From Cyanidiococcus yangmingshanensis (lineage: Eukaryota; Rhodophyta; Bangiophyceae; Cyanidiales; Cyanidiaceae), in assembly GCA_013995675.1 (NCBI GenBank), contig VWRR01000002.1, positions 558,001 through 622,000 on the forward strand: a DNA stretch of 64,000 nt. The letters run 5' to 3'. Positions 20,501-30,535 of this stretch are shown in pieces (position 1 is the first letter of the stretch; every line of letters starts with the position of its first letter). The position numbers and the translations under genes are program-made. Under the pieces are notes generated by a model. The model was not told where the DNA came from, did not search any database, and worked only from the letters and a program-made list of their open reading frames with translations.

Positions 20501-21484
20501 CTAGAGCAAGCGCTCGTCTCCCCGACAGGGCATCCCACGTACTCGCATTTCGCGCCCCTGTTTTATCTGTTCGTGGAGCGCTCGAGCTGCCAGTTTCGGA
20601 TCGTCGGCGCCCAGAATCGCGGAAATGCAAGCTATACCACTTGCCCGACCGTGAGCGATACACGACTTGGCGTTAGAGAGTCCAATTCCGCCAACCGCAA
20701 CCACAGGGAGTGGCTCAACTGATTCCGCGACTCGAGTCAATCCAGCAGCCCCGATAGGCGAACCAGCATCTGCCTTGGTTTGCGTCCCAAATACCGGTCC
20801 ACAACCGATGTAGTCGAGACGTATTGGACGGTCGATAGAGCTTTCCTGTTTGAGTATCTCTACCTTGGAGAGTGTGCCTGCAGATGCTCCCAGAATCCAA
20901 CCGGCTGGCGCTAGCTTTTGTACATACGCTAACGGCATATCTTCCTGGCCAATGTGAATACCATCTGCCTCCAGGGCGAGCGCAAGGTCTAGCCGGTCAT
21001 TCACGAGGAAAGGCACTCGAGCTGACTGGCACATTGCGCGCAGACGCTTGCCAACAGCCAACGCTGGGCGTAATCCAGAAATTTTGTCTCGCAACTGTAC
21101 AACGCTAATGCACTCTGAGGAGAGCGCTCGCTCCACCAGCTCCTCGAGCGAACGTCGGGAACCCAAGCGGGAGACAAACCCACGATCAGCGATAAGGTAC
21201 AGGGAGAGATCGAGTCGCCCTGGCCTGAAGCACGCGGACTGATCACTCGTAACCGGAAACGACGTGCAGCGAAGCGAGCACCAGGCAGGTAATCTCGGTC
21301 TCGAGTGCTGCGCCAACACGCCCGGTGCTCTGGAACGAGCCTGGAAGAACCCCACGCTTCGCGTGTTCGACGCCGAAGCGCAGCACCAGCTGAGTGCGAC
21401 GAACGACACCAAAACAGTGCTGTCGACGCTTCTCTTCGAGTTCAGGTCCTTCACCCGAGAGGCGTGTTCGCGAACGGAGGCCAT
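20501..21484 (-). CDS. thiE: Thiamine-phosphate synthase (ThiE), probably plastid
   Basis: The enzyme joins the hydroxymethylpyrimidine diphosphate and thiazole phosphate moieties to make thiamine monophosphate. The ThiE barrel starts around residue 97 with LSLYLIADRG. Further motifs are VVQLRDK (phosphate and Mg contacts), LVNDRLDLAL, GIHIGQEDMPL, GCGPVFGTQTKADAGSPIG and VVAVGGIG, in the family order. Standard members have TxTK in the GPVF segment and this is kept. From the first in-frame ATG the product is 327 residues, of which about 95 precede the domain; this part is Ser/Arg/Cys-rich with no acidic clusters, consistent with a plastid transit peptide. In plants ThiE is fused to HMP-P kinase (TH1); here it is a single domain. 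The next gene upstream (copper ATPase) is unrelated. Confidence 0.93.
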   Translation of the reverse strand: MASVREHASRVKDLNSKRSVDSTVLVSFVALSWCCASASNTRSVGFFQARSRAPGVLAQHSRPRLPAWCSLRCTSFPVTSDQSACFRPGRLDLSLYLIADRGFVSRLGSRRSLEELVERALSSECISVVQLRDKISGLRPALAVGKRLRAMCQSARVPFLVNDRLDLALALEADGIHIGQEDMPLAYVQKLAPAGWILGASAGTLSKVEILKQESSIDRPIRLDYIGCGPVFGTQTKADAGSPIGAAGLTRVAESVEPLPVVAVGGIGLSNAKSCIAHGRASGIACISAILGADDPKLAARALHEQIKQGREMRVRGMPCRGDERLL

Positions 21485-21722
21485 ACCGCTACAGTTGAAA
21501 GCAACCTCGCGCAAGACAGTTCAAACCTAGCGCTCGAGAGATCCAAGTTACATTCGATACTGTATCGACAACGAGACGAATGTTCAGGCTCGGGACCGGT
21601 GGCGCAGTGACGAACCAACTGCGGTTCTGTTCTCGTGTGCACACGATCTGCTTTACCGATTCAGTAAGATTCGTTCCATTCCATGCTTTCTATGATACAC
21701 TGGTGCGCGAAACCCAACCTGT

Positions 21723-24700
21723 CTATCCTGAATGAAACGGTCCGTCTCCATAAACAATCCCTCCATCCGATGACGCGCTCTTCTCCAACGGCTGGTGATC
21801 ATTGGTGCGGTGTCGAGTCGCCCGGACCTGACACCACCGCGACGGTCGATACAGCTCCAGTAGGATGCTCGATAGGGTCACGGAGACAGAGCTCGCCGCC
21901 ATTGCGATCGCAGCGATGTAGGGCGGAATCTGTTGATGCCAGGCCGGGTAGAGCACACCAGCCGCCAGAGGCAGGGCTGCCAAGTTGTACCCCAGTGCCC
22001 ATACATAGTTCAGCGAAATGCGACGAAATGCTGCTCGAGAGAGATCCAGCGCCACCAATAGATCGCTCAACTGGTCTCGCATGAGAACGATTTGGCCTGC
22101 TTCCGCGGCAACTTGGGTGCCGGCAGCCATTGCGATCCCAACGTCTGCTGTCGCCAGAGCTGGTGCATCATTGAGTCCGTCCCCGATAAACGCTACTCGG
22201 TGCCGGTGGCGCCATGCCTTTGCCGCCGGCCTGGAGTCTGTTGTCGGTGTCTCTGCACGCAGCGCCTCCATCATCCATGGCAAAAGGGGAGCGTGCTCTG
22301 ATCCCCAGGCCGCATTCGGTAGTTCATGACGCTCGGCTGCTTCGACGCAGGCACGAACCGCATCCGCTTTTTGCCATGGAAGCATTCCAGCAATCACACG
22401 CGTCGGTGGAATGCCGACTTGTTCCGCGACACGTTGTGCAGCGGCAGCATGATCGCCGGTCACCATCCAACAGGAAATTTCCAGGCGTTTGCAGAGCGTC
22501 CTGATGACAGCAGCCGCCTCTGGACGGATTGGATCCTCGATGGCGAAGGCAACCAGCGGCCAGCCGTTGATGGCTGCGACAACCACCGTCGCACCAGTGG
22601 ATTCCATCTGACTGAGCCGGCCTTCCAGTCGCCGAATCCGCTCTAGTCTCGAGTCTGGTGTATCTACTGTCGTTTCGCCACAAACACGTAGGATCCAGGA
22701 CGGCGATCCCACCTGAATGCGAATGCCGGCGACCATACCCTGAATACCGAGGCCAGGCTCCGTGTGAAGAGCCGTCGCTGCTGGCAGCGTCGCCTCCGGC
22801 AACAGTCCATGTACGTAATCGGCAATGGCACGCGCTAGCGAATGCTCCGAGTGCGCCTCAATCGCTGCGACGCTGAGCAACACTTCGCGTTCACTCAGCG
22901 GAGGATCACGCAATGACGCGACGGGATGCTCCGGATCGTCCAGCAGGGCGTGATGCGCCACGGCCGGTTTGCCGGCTGTTAATGTTCCAGTTTTGTCAAA
23001 CAGGATGCAACGAACATTGCGGGTGGCTTCAAGCACCAAGCCGCTCTTGAAGAGGACCCCAAAGCGCAGCCCCAGGGTTGTCGCCACCATGATGACGGTC
23101 GGTGTCGCAAGACCCAGTGCACAAGGGCAGGCAATCACCAAGGTCGAGATCGCAAACAGGAGCGCGAATGGCACCGGCCCACCCTTGCCTGCATACCAGT
23201 CCGAGGGAATCGTGTCACTTTGAGCGAGGGCAAGCCACACCAAAAAGTCGACCAGTGCAATCACGAGGACGGCCGGAACGAATACCGCAGCGATGCGATC
23301 CGCTACGGATTCAATCGGGGCCCGTTGTGTCTGTGCCTCCTCAACGAGGCGAATGATCTGGGATAGAGTCGAATGGGGACCCACGGCGGTCGCTTGCACA
23401 ACGAGCGGGTGACTGCCATTGACGGAGCCGCCGTAGACCAGTTCACCGGGGCGCTTGGGCACCTGCCGCGATTCGCCAGTCAACATCGATTCATCCACGG
23501 AACTGCGCCCTTCGAGCACGACTGCATCTGCAGGGAACCGGTCACCCGGTTTGATCCTCATGATATCGCCAACATCAAGTAGTTTGGCATCGATTTCACC
23601 CACGAGACGATACCCCGGTGTGGTCTTCGCGGCCTTCGGGCCGTCCTCAGAGGATGAAGTGCTCGTTTGGTCCACGAGGTTTGAGGAATTCCCCTCTGCA
23701 ACAACGTTCGCTTCCCATTTGTTTTCGCCAACGATCGAACACAGCTGCTCATCCTGCTTGGAAGTGGTTGCTATGAAGGCAGCGCCATCGTCTGCCGAGG
23801 AGTCCGCAGGCAACTGGCGCGCTCGGGCATCGTTGGCATCGGCCGACGGTGAACGCTGCTCGCGGACCATGATAAAGGCGCGCTGCGGACGCAGTTCGTA
23901 GAAGGATTCCATGCCCGATGCGGCTCGTTTCTTCGCAACAGTTTCCATCCACTTTCCCAAGAGAATGATCGTAATCAGCAGCGCACTGGTGTCAAAAGCT
24001 GGTCCATTGCCGAGCCGCAAACTCGCCCCGTTCAACACTACAAGAACCAACGAGTAGATGTAGGCGATGGAGGTGCTCAGCGCGACCAGAACATCCATGT
24101 TCGCGCGGCGTCGCTTCAGCAACGCATAGTAGCTCCCTCTGTAAAAGGGGTAGCCCGCAATGAGCTGGACTGGCGTGGTTAGCAAAAGCGCGACCAGGTT
24201 GCCAACTTGTAGCAGCGAATTTCCAACCCGAGCAGTCAAGGACGATGGCGGAGATGGCAGGTTCATCAGAATGGTGCTGATGACCAAAACAGGAACGGTG
24301 AACACCAGCGCGAAAAGAAAGCGCCCCAGCCAGTCGAATGACTCCAGACGCAAGCGGGCCGCTGCAGTTCCCGAACGATCAGTCGAGGCAGTCATATTGG
24401 GCGCGCGGAGAATCTCAAAAGCATCACTATAGCCTGCCTTCTCCAGCATGACGACCGCCTGGGCGCAGGGATTCAAAAAGTTAAGGTCAGTCGAAGCCTC
24501 TTGTTCTGCACTCATGCTTGAGTCTGTTCGATTGTTGTTCATCCAGATGTGAACAAGTGAATCGGATGGTGACTTTCTCCCGAATCCGGCCCAGCGTTTC
24601 CACAGGGACTTCCACCAGCGCCTGTCTCGAGCATCATCATATCCGATCGAGGTTCGTTCCTCAATATTCACGAGCTTCACCACGGTCATTCTCCTGAGCA

Positions 24701-26060
24701 ACTCGACTGCCGTTTTGGCTTTGTTTTCATCAGAAAATTTGAGGACTAGAGACGCTTGCTTGGTGTCGGTGTTTCCCGTTGCAGCATCTGAACGAGCCAC
24801 AGCTTGCTCTGTAAATGGTTCAGAAGCCACAAGCTCCGCACCATAGCCGATTTCTTGGACATTCTTCTGCAACTGCGTTGCACTGACCAAGCTCTGGTCA
24901 AAAGTGACGGTAGCCCGTTGACTCAGTAAGTTCACCGAGACCTGGTGCACGCCGGCCACGCGCTGCAGTGCAGCCTCGATCGCGCCTGCACAAGTTGCAC
25001 ACGTCATGCCATGAATATCGAGCGATGCACGCCACAAGTCGGATGCGTGGCTCCGCACCTCAGCCTGCTCTGCTCTATCTTCTTTGATGGGCTCCACGAG
25101 CGACCCCTTCGAGGCCTTCGAGGAGCAGCAGGAACGCACTGTGGCTCGTTTCCGACATCCGCATGCCTTGCGCGAGACATCTAGAACACCAACGGCATTC
25201 ACTAGGCATCCCATTTCATCCACTTCGTCCGACATGATGCCAAGCCCCACATCACCACAAATCTGCGGCTCGAGTGCCCCCACACAGCTTGGCTCACCAC
25301 AGCCACAGTTGTAGCGTCGGGTGGCGCCGTCACCAGACAGCTCCTTCGCGAGGCCGAGCTCGGGACTTTGGGAAACAAGGATCACCTGCTTCCCGGTCGC
25401 CAGAGCAGCCTTGATGAGCACCGACGGAGGCACAGGCCGATCGAGAGCAACGCGCGCGCGCTTCAGCCCCAAGTGCACGTGTGCACGCACAACGCCGGGT
25501 ACGTGCTCGAGCGCCTCCGTGACCTTCTGAACACAGCCGTTGCACCGCATCCCCTCGATCTGCAAGTGTACCAGACGCGCTATTGGTGCCCGCAGCAACA
25601 CACGGATTCCGCCAAGCTCTTCCTGAATCGTCTCCAAAACGGTTCGATACGACACTGACGTGAGTGCCGCCACCTGCAGACGCACGCCCCTGTCGTCCCG
25701 TTTCAGACCAACGTTCACAAGCCCTTTCAAACCTTTCAGTTTCACTACGGCTGCTTCCATGCGCTCCGAGCTTGATTCATCGTCCGAAACAAGTTCAAAG
25801 TGCATCAGTTCCTCAACAGCTTGCTTTGTAGACTCCTCCATAGTTCGCTTCCTTGTCACTTGGTCGAGGTACACGCACAACCTGCATGCCGCGTGCATGC
25901 ATTCCGCCGTTGAGACGTGTCCCGACGACGGATGCGTGCACCGAGGCACCGCGCACGCGCGCGCCACAAACCAAACGTTGGGTGCTCTCGATGCAAACCG
26001 CCCTACGAACGCGACGGACGCAGCGAATCGCCTGGGTATGTCGCAGTGACGGCTGCACAT
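21723..26060 (-). CDS. Copper-transporting P1B-type ATPase with expanded N-terminus
   Basis: This pump uses ATP to move Cu(I) across a membrane. Two metal-binding HMA domains have intact motifs (IEGMRCNGCVQ and IHGMTCATCAG). Two more HMA-like units lack the cysteines: one N-terminal to them (VVKLKGLKGLVNVGLKRDD) and one after (LVLKFSDENKAKTAVELL). Between the two intact domains lies a Cys-rich insertion at 25110-25320 (YNCGCGEPSC and ACGCRKRATVRSCC). Core motifs follow: TGES, the CPC channel motif in IACPCALG, the phosphorylation site DKTGTLT and GDGLNDAPALA. Eight membrane segments fit. There is a further insertion of about 90 residues around 23640-23830. The first ATG is at 26060, but ATG 25841 (MEESTKQAVEEL) may be the true start, since the upstream 73 residues are Cys/Arg-rich and unlike the family. 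Golgi-type (RAN1/ATP7) or plastid use is undecided. Confidence 0.93.
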   Translation of the reverse strand: MCSRHCDIPRRFAASVAFVGRFASRAPNVWFVARACAVPRCTHPSSGHVSTAECMHAACRLCVYLDQVTRKRTMEESTKQAVEELMHFELVSDDESSSERMEAAVVKLKGLKGLVNVGLKRDDRGVRLQVAALTSVSYRTVLETIQEELGGIRVLLRAPIARLVHLQIEGMRCNGCVQKVTEALEHVPGVVRAHVHLGLKRARVALDRPVPPSVLIKAALATGKQVILVSQSPELGLAKELSGDGATRRYNCGCGEPSCVGALEPQICGDVGLGIMSDEVDEMGCLVNAVGVLDVSRKACGCRKRATVRSCCSSKASKGSLVEPIKEDRAEQAEVRSHASDLWRASLDIHGMTCATCAGAIEAALQRVAGVHQVSVNLLSQRATVTFDQSLVSATQLQKNVQEIGYGAELVASEPFTEQAVARSDAATGNTDTKQASLVLKFSDENKAKTAVELLRRMTVVKLVNIEERTSIGYDDARDRRWWKSLWKRWAGFGRKSPSDSLVHIWMNNNRTDSSMSAEQEASTDLNFLNPCAQAVVMLEKAGYSDAFEILRAPNMTASTDRSGTAAARLRLESFDWLGRFLFALVFTVPVLVISTILMNLPSPPSSLTARVGNSLLQVGNLVALLLTTPVQLIAGYPFYRGSYYALLKRRRANMDVLVALSTSIAYIYSLVLVVLNGASLRLGNGPAFDTSALLITIILLGKWMETVAKKRAASGMESFYELRPQRAFIMVREQRSPSADANDARARQLPADSSADDGAAFIATTSKQDEQLCSIVGENKWEANVVAEGNSSNLVDQTSTSSSEDGPKAAKTTPGYRLVGEIDAKLLDVGDIMRIKPGDRFPADAVVLEGRSSVDESMLTGESRQVPKRPGELVYGGSVNGSHPLVVQATAVGPHSTLSQIIRLVEEAQTQRAPIESVADRIAAVFVPAVLVIALVDFLVWLALAQSDTIPSDWYAGKGGPVPFALLFAISTLVIACPCALGLATPTVIMVATTLGLRFGVLFKSGLVLEATRNVRCILFDKTGTLTAGKPAVAHHALLDDPEHPVASLRDPPLSEREVLLSVAAIEAHSEHSLARAIADYVHGLLPEATLPAATALHTEPGLGIQGMVAGIRIQVGSPSWILRVCGETTVDTPDSRLERIRRLEGRLSQMESTGATVVVAAINGWPLVAFAIEDPIRPEAAAVIRTLCKRLEISCWMVTGDHAAAAQRVAEQVGIPPTRVIAGMLPWQKADAVRACVEAAERHELPNAAWGSEHAPLLPWMMEALRAETPTTDSRPAAKAWRHRHRVAFIGDGLNDAPALATADVGIAMAAGTQVAAEAGQIVLMRDQLSDLLVALDLSRAAFRRISLNYVWALGYNLAALPLAAGVLYPAWHQQIPPYIAAIAMAASSVSVTLSSILLELYRPSRWCQVRATRHRTNDHQPLEKSASSDGGIVYGDGPFHSG

Positions 26061-26843
26061 TCCCGGTCCTGATCGCTCGCACTTGGCATGTCCATACTCC
26101 GGGACCAACAACTGGAATCAGGAATATCTTTTGGAGACGTCCCGTCAAGGCGCATGGACTGGATCTTATCGGAGGGCGCTTGACGGTTTGATCTGTCGTT
26201 CGAGGTTCTCGAATTCATGTCGCTTTCGGGGGTGCTCGAGCGAGCCTTTGACGTGGTCGATGCGGCGCTTCCGTACTATCCACCAGCGTTGTCGCAAGCG
26301 TGCCGGTTTCGTCTGGGGAGCGATTGCCGGGCGACGCGGCCGATTCCCCGCGCGGCCCGGAGGTCGCGGATGCGCGTTTGTCAGCGACGGCGACGCGACC
26401 GTCGATCGTATCGCGCGGGAATCAGTGTGCTCTGCTAGCAGCTGCTGTTACGGTTTCCTCTCGCTCTGTAGTCGATCTTGTCTAGGTTGATTGGGGGTGT
26501 TAGAGGGTGGCGATTTGGAGCCACCGCGATCATCAAGTTGTCGAAGAAGTGCTCAAGTGACGCTTTCTTGACGATTCGCCCGGAAAAACTGCTTCTCCGA
26601 TCCCCAACGTCCTGCTCGTGCCGCGCGGTGCGTCGGCAGTGCGTTTCGTTGCACGGTGTGGGCTGGTTGCAAAAAGCGCCTGGCTGCGTTCGCTTCATCC
26701 GACTGAGCGTTCGAGAGTGCACTGGTGGACCGGCAGAAGCAACGTGTGCTTGAGGGGAACTTGGTGGCACCGACAGCAAACAGCGTGTCTCTGTCGCGGC
26801 TGGCGACGACGCTGCGATAGATTCTCTTTCAAGTGGGTCTGAA
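26061..26843. other. Divergent promoter region, copper ATPase / CTP synthase
   Basis: The two genes start facing away from each other across about 780 bases (1 kb if the ATPase starts at 25841). No supported frame or repeat was found. Confidence 0.55.
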
Positions 26844-28724
26844 ATGAGTCGTGGGGGCTGCTCTAGTGGCAGCTACAACGGGATGGAGCGCTATGCCACC
26901 ATTGATCCGAAACTCAAGTTTGTTATTGTGGCGGGCGGAGTGATCAGTGGGATCGGGAAAGGTTTGACATCTTCATCGATTGGGGTGCTGCTGAAGGCTT
27001 GCGGCTGGCGCGTCTCTGCGATTAAAATTGATCCCTACATCAACGTGGATGCAGGGACCATGTCGCCCTTCGAGCACGGTGAGACTTTTGTGCTCGACGA
27101 TGGTGGAGAGACGGATCTTGACCTCGGCAACTACGAGCGTTTCCTGTCCGTGAGCCTGACGCGACGTCACAACATCACGACGGGCAAGGTTTATTCGGAA
27201 GTGATTGAGCGGGAACGACGTGGCGACTACCTCGGTCGGACCGTGCAAGTGGTGCCTCACCTCACCGATCTGATTCAGGACCAGATAATGGCGGCCGCGG
27301 TGGAGCCTGTCGACGATACAGGTCTGCCCCCAGAAGTCGTGATCATTGAGCTCGGCGGCACGGTTGGCGATATCGAAAGTGCTCCGTTCGTGGAGGCACT
27401 ACGGCAGCTGCGCTACCGTCATGGGCAGGAGAATGTCTGTGTTGCATTCGTATCGCTGGTCCCATGTCTCGGTGTTGTAGGCGAACAGAAGACGAAGCCC
27501 ACGCAAGCCGGCTGCTCGACCATCGCCTCACTGGGATTGCCACCCCAACTGATTTTTTGTCGCAGTGATCGGCCTCTGCTCCAGGAGACGCGTGCGAAAA
27601 TCGCGCTCTTTGCGCAGGTTCCCGTCGAGGCGGTTGTTTCGCTTCATGATGTGAGCAACACCTTCCGCATACCGCTGATGATGCAGGAGCAAGGTGTTAC
27701 GAATGCGCTTATTTCATCATTGAGACTCAGTTGGCGTCTGCCAATTCTACTGGAGCGCTGGGGGCGCATGGCCATGGCCTTCGACACCTACAGAGGCGAA
27801 TGCACGATCGCCATTGTCGGCAAGTACACTGGTCTTGCTGATACCTACCTTAGTGTGATCAAAGCACTAGAGCATGCCGGTATGGCCCTTCATCGCAAAG
27901 TACATATTCAATGGATCGCCGCAGAGAGTCTCGAGAGCCTCGACGCCACTGCAGCAGATGGCAAAGTGTTGCCCAACGGGTCGCCAACTCAGCGCCACCT
28001 TGTTTATCAGAACGCTTGGCGTGAACTAGCATCTGCGAACGGCATTCTGGTACCCGGCGGCTTTGGGAGTCGCGGTATCGAGGGCATGTTGGCTGCGATC
28101 CGACACGCCCGCGAGCATCGTGTTCCCTATCTCGGCATCTGTCTGGGTATGCAACTAGCCGCAATCGAGGTAGCACGAGCTCGTCTTTCCAGGGGAATGA
28201 ACGCCAACAGCACAGAATTTGATGAGCACGCCGATCCAGCAGTTGTTATTTTTATGCCTGAAGTTGACAAGACAAAAATGGGTGGAACGATGCGTCTGGG
28301 TGTGCGCAAAACTGTTTTCAAATCAGATGTGAGCAACTCTATTGCGTCGCTGTTGTACGGGCGCAAGCCCTCTATCATGGAACGACATCGCCATCGCTAC
28401 GAGGTGAATCCGGAATATGTCGCGAATCTTGAAAATGAGTGTGGCTTGCGATTCGTTGCCCGAGACGAAACTGGCCAGCGGATGGAGATATCCGAATTGG
28501 ATCGGTCGGAGCACCCGTTCTTTCTGGGGACGCAATTCCACCCGGAGCTCAAGTCTCGACCTGGAGCGCCATCGCCGCCTTTTCTAGGATTTGTCGCAGC
28601 GGCGGCGGGTCTACCCCTTGACGAAGTTGCCATTGAAAAGATGATGTTGCGCGTGCAGAGCCAAGATCCATGGCAGCCGAGCGTGGAGGAGAACCAAGAG
28701 CTGTACGCCAGCCTCGGTAACTGA
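26844..28724 (+). CDS. CTP synthase
   Basis: CTP synthase converts UTP to CTP with ATP and glutamine. The N-terminal amidoligase domain opens with KFVIVAGGVISGIGKGLTSS and continues with KIDPYINVDAGTMSPFEHGE, the family hallmarks. The C-terminal class I glutamine amidotransferase has GILVPGGFGSRG, the nucleophile cysteine in YLGICLGMQ (about residue 433) and the His/Glu pair in QFHPEL. At 626 residues it is slightly longer than bacterial (about 545) and near eukaryotic (about 590) enzymes; a Ser-rich insert lies in the glutaminase region near the TKMGGTMRLG segment. The ATG at 26844 gives a 13-residue leader before the next ATG (26883); both are reasonable starts. The enzyme is expected to be cytosolic and can form filaments in many species. 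Confidence 0.96.
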   Translation: MSRGGCSSGSYNGMERYATIDPKLKFVIVAGGVISGIGKGLTSSSIGVLLKACGWRVSAIKIDPYINVDAGTMSPFEHGETFVLDDGGETDLDLGNYERFLSVSLTRRHNITTGKVYSEVIERERRGDYLGRTVQVVPHLTDLIQDQIMAAAVEPVDDTGLPPEVVIIELGGTVGDIESAPFVEALRQLRYRHGQENVCVAFVSLVPCLGVVGEQKTKPTQAGCSTIASLGLPPQLIFCRSDRPLLQETRAKIALFAQVPVEAVVSLHDVSNTFRIPLMMQEQGVTNALISSLRLSWRLPILLERWGRMAMAFDTYRGECTIAIVGKYTGLADTYLSVIKALEHAGMALHRKVHIQWIAAESLESLDATAADGKVLPNGSPTQRHLVYQNAWRELASANGILVPGGFGSRGIEGMLAAIRHAREHRVPYLGICLGMQLAAIEVARARLSRGMNANSTEFDEHADPAVVIFMPEVDKTKMGGTMRLGVRKTVFKSDVSNSIASLLYGRKPSIMERHRHRYEVNPEYVANLENECGLRFVARDETGQRMEISELDRSEHPFFLGTQFHPELKSRPGAPSPPFLGFVAAAAGLPLDEVAIEKMMLRVQSQDPWQPSVEENQELYASLGN

Positions 28725-29371
28725 TTTAACCCCTGAACGCGCTCGCAATGTGCAAGAATAGAGGTAATTCTGTACGCAGCAGCGCTTCGGGATACGAATA
28801 CGATGGCCACGAACGCGCATCGGCACTGAAGATGCGTTGAACTGGAGCTCCTCATCAGATCCAAGCAGTTTGCGGGAAAACCCTTTCGGTTGTCGCTAAG
28901 CGTCCCGCATTCGAGATAATTGGGCCTTTGGAGACATTTTAGCGGTCCATATTCTTCAAACGCAGATGAAATGAAACATGCCTGAGGGACAAAACATCGA
29001 GGGCTTGCCGTCCCCCTGGCATTGTTTCTGAAAAAAAGCACTGTAAAGAGGCCAAATCGGCTTGTTTCATCAGCGGCGCTACGCGGCATTCGAGCAGAAA
29101 GCCACAAAACGTTTGCAAACATGCTGCCTTGCTGTACAAGGTGCTGCTACCAACCGCGACTGTAATGGCTACGAGGTTTGTGGCTGCCACGCTGCAGTGC
29201 GTGGCACAAAATATCCCGCGCGAACGCTTCGAATGATTTCGAATGGATCTCGGCGGTTGGTAACCCATTTGCCGGTGTTTTCGTAGAGCTAGGAGGCTGC
29301 GTTTCGAAAAAACGGTTATATGGCCGGCCGTCGCTCAAAGCCGGCAGCAGCTTCCTCAAGCGATTTTCCAG
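28725..29371. other. Spacer possibly holding a 5' exon and intron of the next gene
   Basis: No complete gene is seen. The downstream sterol dehydrogenase frame lacks an ATG, so an unseen 5' exon may lie here. A pyrimidine-rich tract ending in ttttccag at 29364-29371 could be its 3' splice site. I found no matching strong GTAAGT donor. Confidence 0.4.
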
Positions 29372-30535
29372 GTCGATGGTCACCAGAGACTGCCACGCAT
29401 CGGTTACGGGACGGATCGAACAGCGCTGGTCACTGGAGGCTGGGGGTTTCTCGGCCGCCACTTGGTTGAGCTGCTTGTCGAGCGTGACTATAACGTGCTT
29501 ATAGCTGATGTGAAACCGTTTCCATTCGAAGAGTATGCGGGCAGTGATTTTGCCGCAAAGGCCCGATCCCGCGTCACCGATATGAGGCTCGACATCGGAG
29601 ACTACGAATCCCTCCATACTTCTCTGCGGGAGCCGACCCCAATACACGTCGTTTTCCACTGTGCGACCGCGTCACCAACGGCATCAAATGCTAGAAATCG
29701 CGAGCTTATGGAGTACGTAAATATTCGAGGCACTGAGCAGATCCTTCGACTCTGTCGCGAACGAGGTATTCGTTACCTGGTGTATACATCGTCAGCTTCA
29801 GTCGTATTTGCGGGACGCGATCTGATCAACGTCGACGAACGGACAGCACCCGTGCCGCGAAAAGACGTCGATTTCTATACCTTCACAAAACGGGTCGCGG
29901 AACAACTGGTTCTCAGGAATGCGACCCGAGCGACGGGCCAAGACGATGGTCCAGTGCTTTACGCGGTGGCCCTACGCCCCTCTGGCATCTTTGGCGAGTA
30001 TGATCCGCTTTTTGTACCGACACTCGTTACACGAGCTCGCCAGGGGCGCATGAAATACATCATTGGTTCGGGACGAAATTCCATGGATTGGACTTATGTC
30101 AAGAATGTGGCCGAGGCGCATTACCTCGCCGCAGAGGTAATGATGAAGGACGAGATTCAGGCCAGACGTTTGAGCAGTCAGGCCTATTTTATAACCAACG
30201 GAGACCCACGCCCTTTCTGGGGCTTTCTTGGGACGATTCTACAGGGGCTAGGGTATCCGCCGCCCCGGCGTCATCTTCCTTTCGCGCTGGTCTACGCCTT
30301 ATCCTTGCTAGTCGTGGTCGTCGATACAATGGTGCACCTGCTGGGACGTTCGATCTCAACGGACTTTACGCCAAGCAGGGTGCTTCTCGCGACTTGTGAG
30401 CGACGAGTCAGCTGTGCCGCCGCGATGCGAGATTTCGGCTATCAACCGCGATTTTCCATTGAAGACGGGCTCGAGCGAACGCTGCGCTGGTTCCGTGCTC
30501 GAGGTCTTTCAGCTGTCACGACTGACGCGAAATAA
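29372..30535 (+). CDS. Sterol-4-alpha-carboxylate 3-dehydrogenase-like (NSDHL/ERG26), 5' end unresolved
   Basis: This short-chain 3-beta-HSD family member would act in sterol C4 demethylation, oxidising and decarboxylating the 4-carboxysterol with NAD(P). The nucleotide-binding motif is LVTGGWGFLGRHLVELL (29426 on), then a DxxP-type strand (IADVKP). Further on are VVFHCATASP, YTSSASVVFAGRDLINVDE, the catalytic Y-x3-K (YTFTK), RPSGIFGEYDPLFVP and SMDWTYVKNVAEAH. A hydrophobic stretch (VYALSLLVVVVD) near the C-terminus fits the ER membrane anchor of this family. The wording resembles plant 3BETAHSD/D and animal NSDHL. The frame is open back to 29264 but contains no ATG. The conserved part begins at about 29426, so the true start must lie in another frame or exon. 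Coordinates here begin at a candidate acceptor site. Confidence 0.85.
   Translation, partial: VDGHQRLPRIGYGTDRTALVTGGWGFLGRHLVELLVERDYNVLIADVKPFPFEEYAGSDFAAKARSRVTDMRLDIGDYESLHTSLREPTPIHVVFHCATASPTASNARNRELMEYVNIRGTEQILRLCRERGIRYLVYTSSASVVFAGRDLINVDERTAPVPRKDVDFYTFTKRVAEQLVLRNATRATGQDDGPVLYAVALRPSGIFGEYDPLFVPTLVTRARQGRMKYIIGSGRNSMDWTYVKNVAEAHYLAAEVMMKDEIQARRLSSQAYFITNGDPRPFWGFLGTILQGLGYPPPRRHLPFALVYALSLLVVVVDTMVHLLGRSISTDFTPSRVLLATCERRVSCAAAMRDFGYQPRFSIEDGLERTLRWFRARGLSAVTTDAK

Noticed and set aside
28397-29122. 241-codon minus-strand frame over the CTP synthase 3' end
   Set aside because: Half of it is antisense to conserved CTP synthase codons and it has no recognisable domain.
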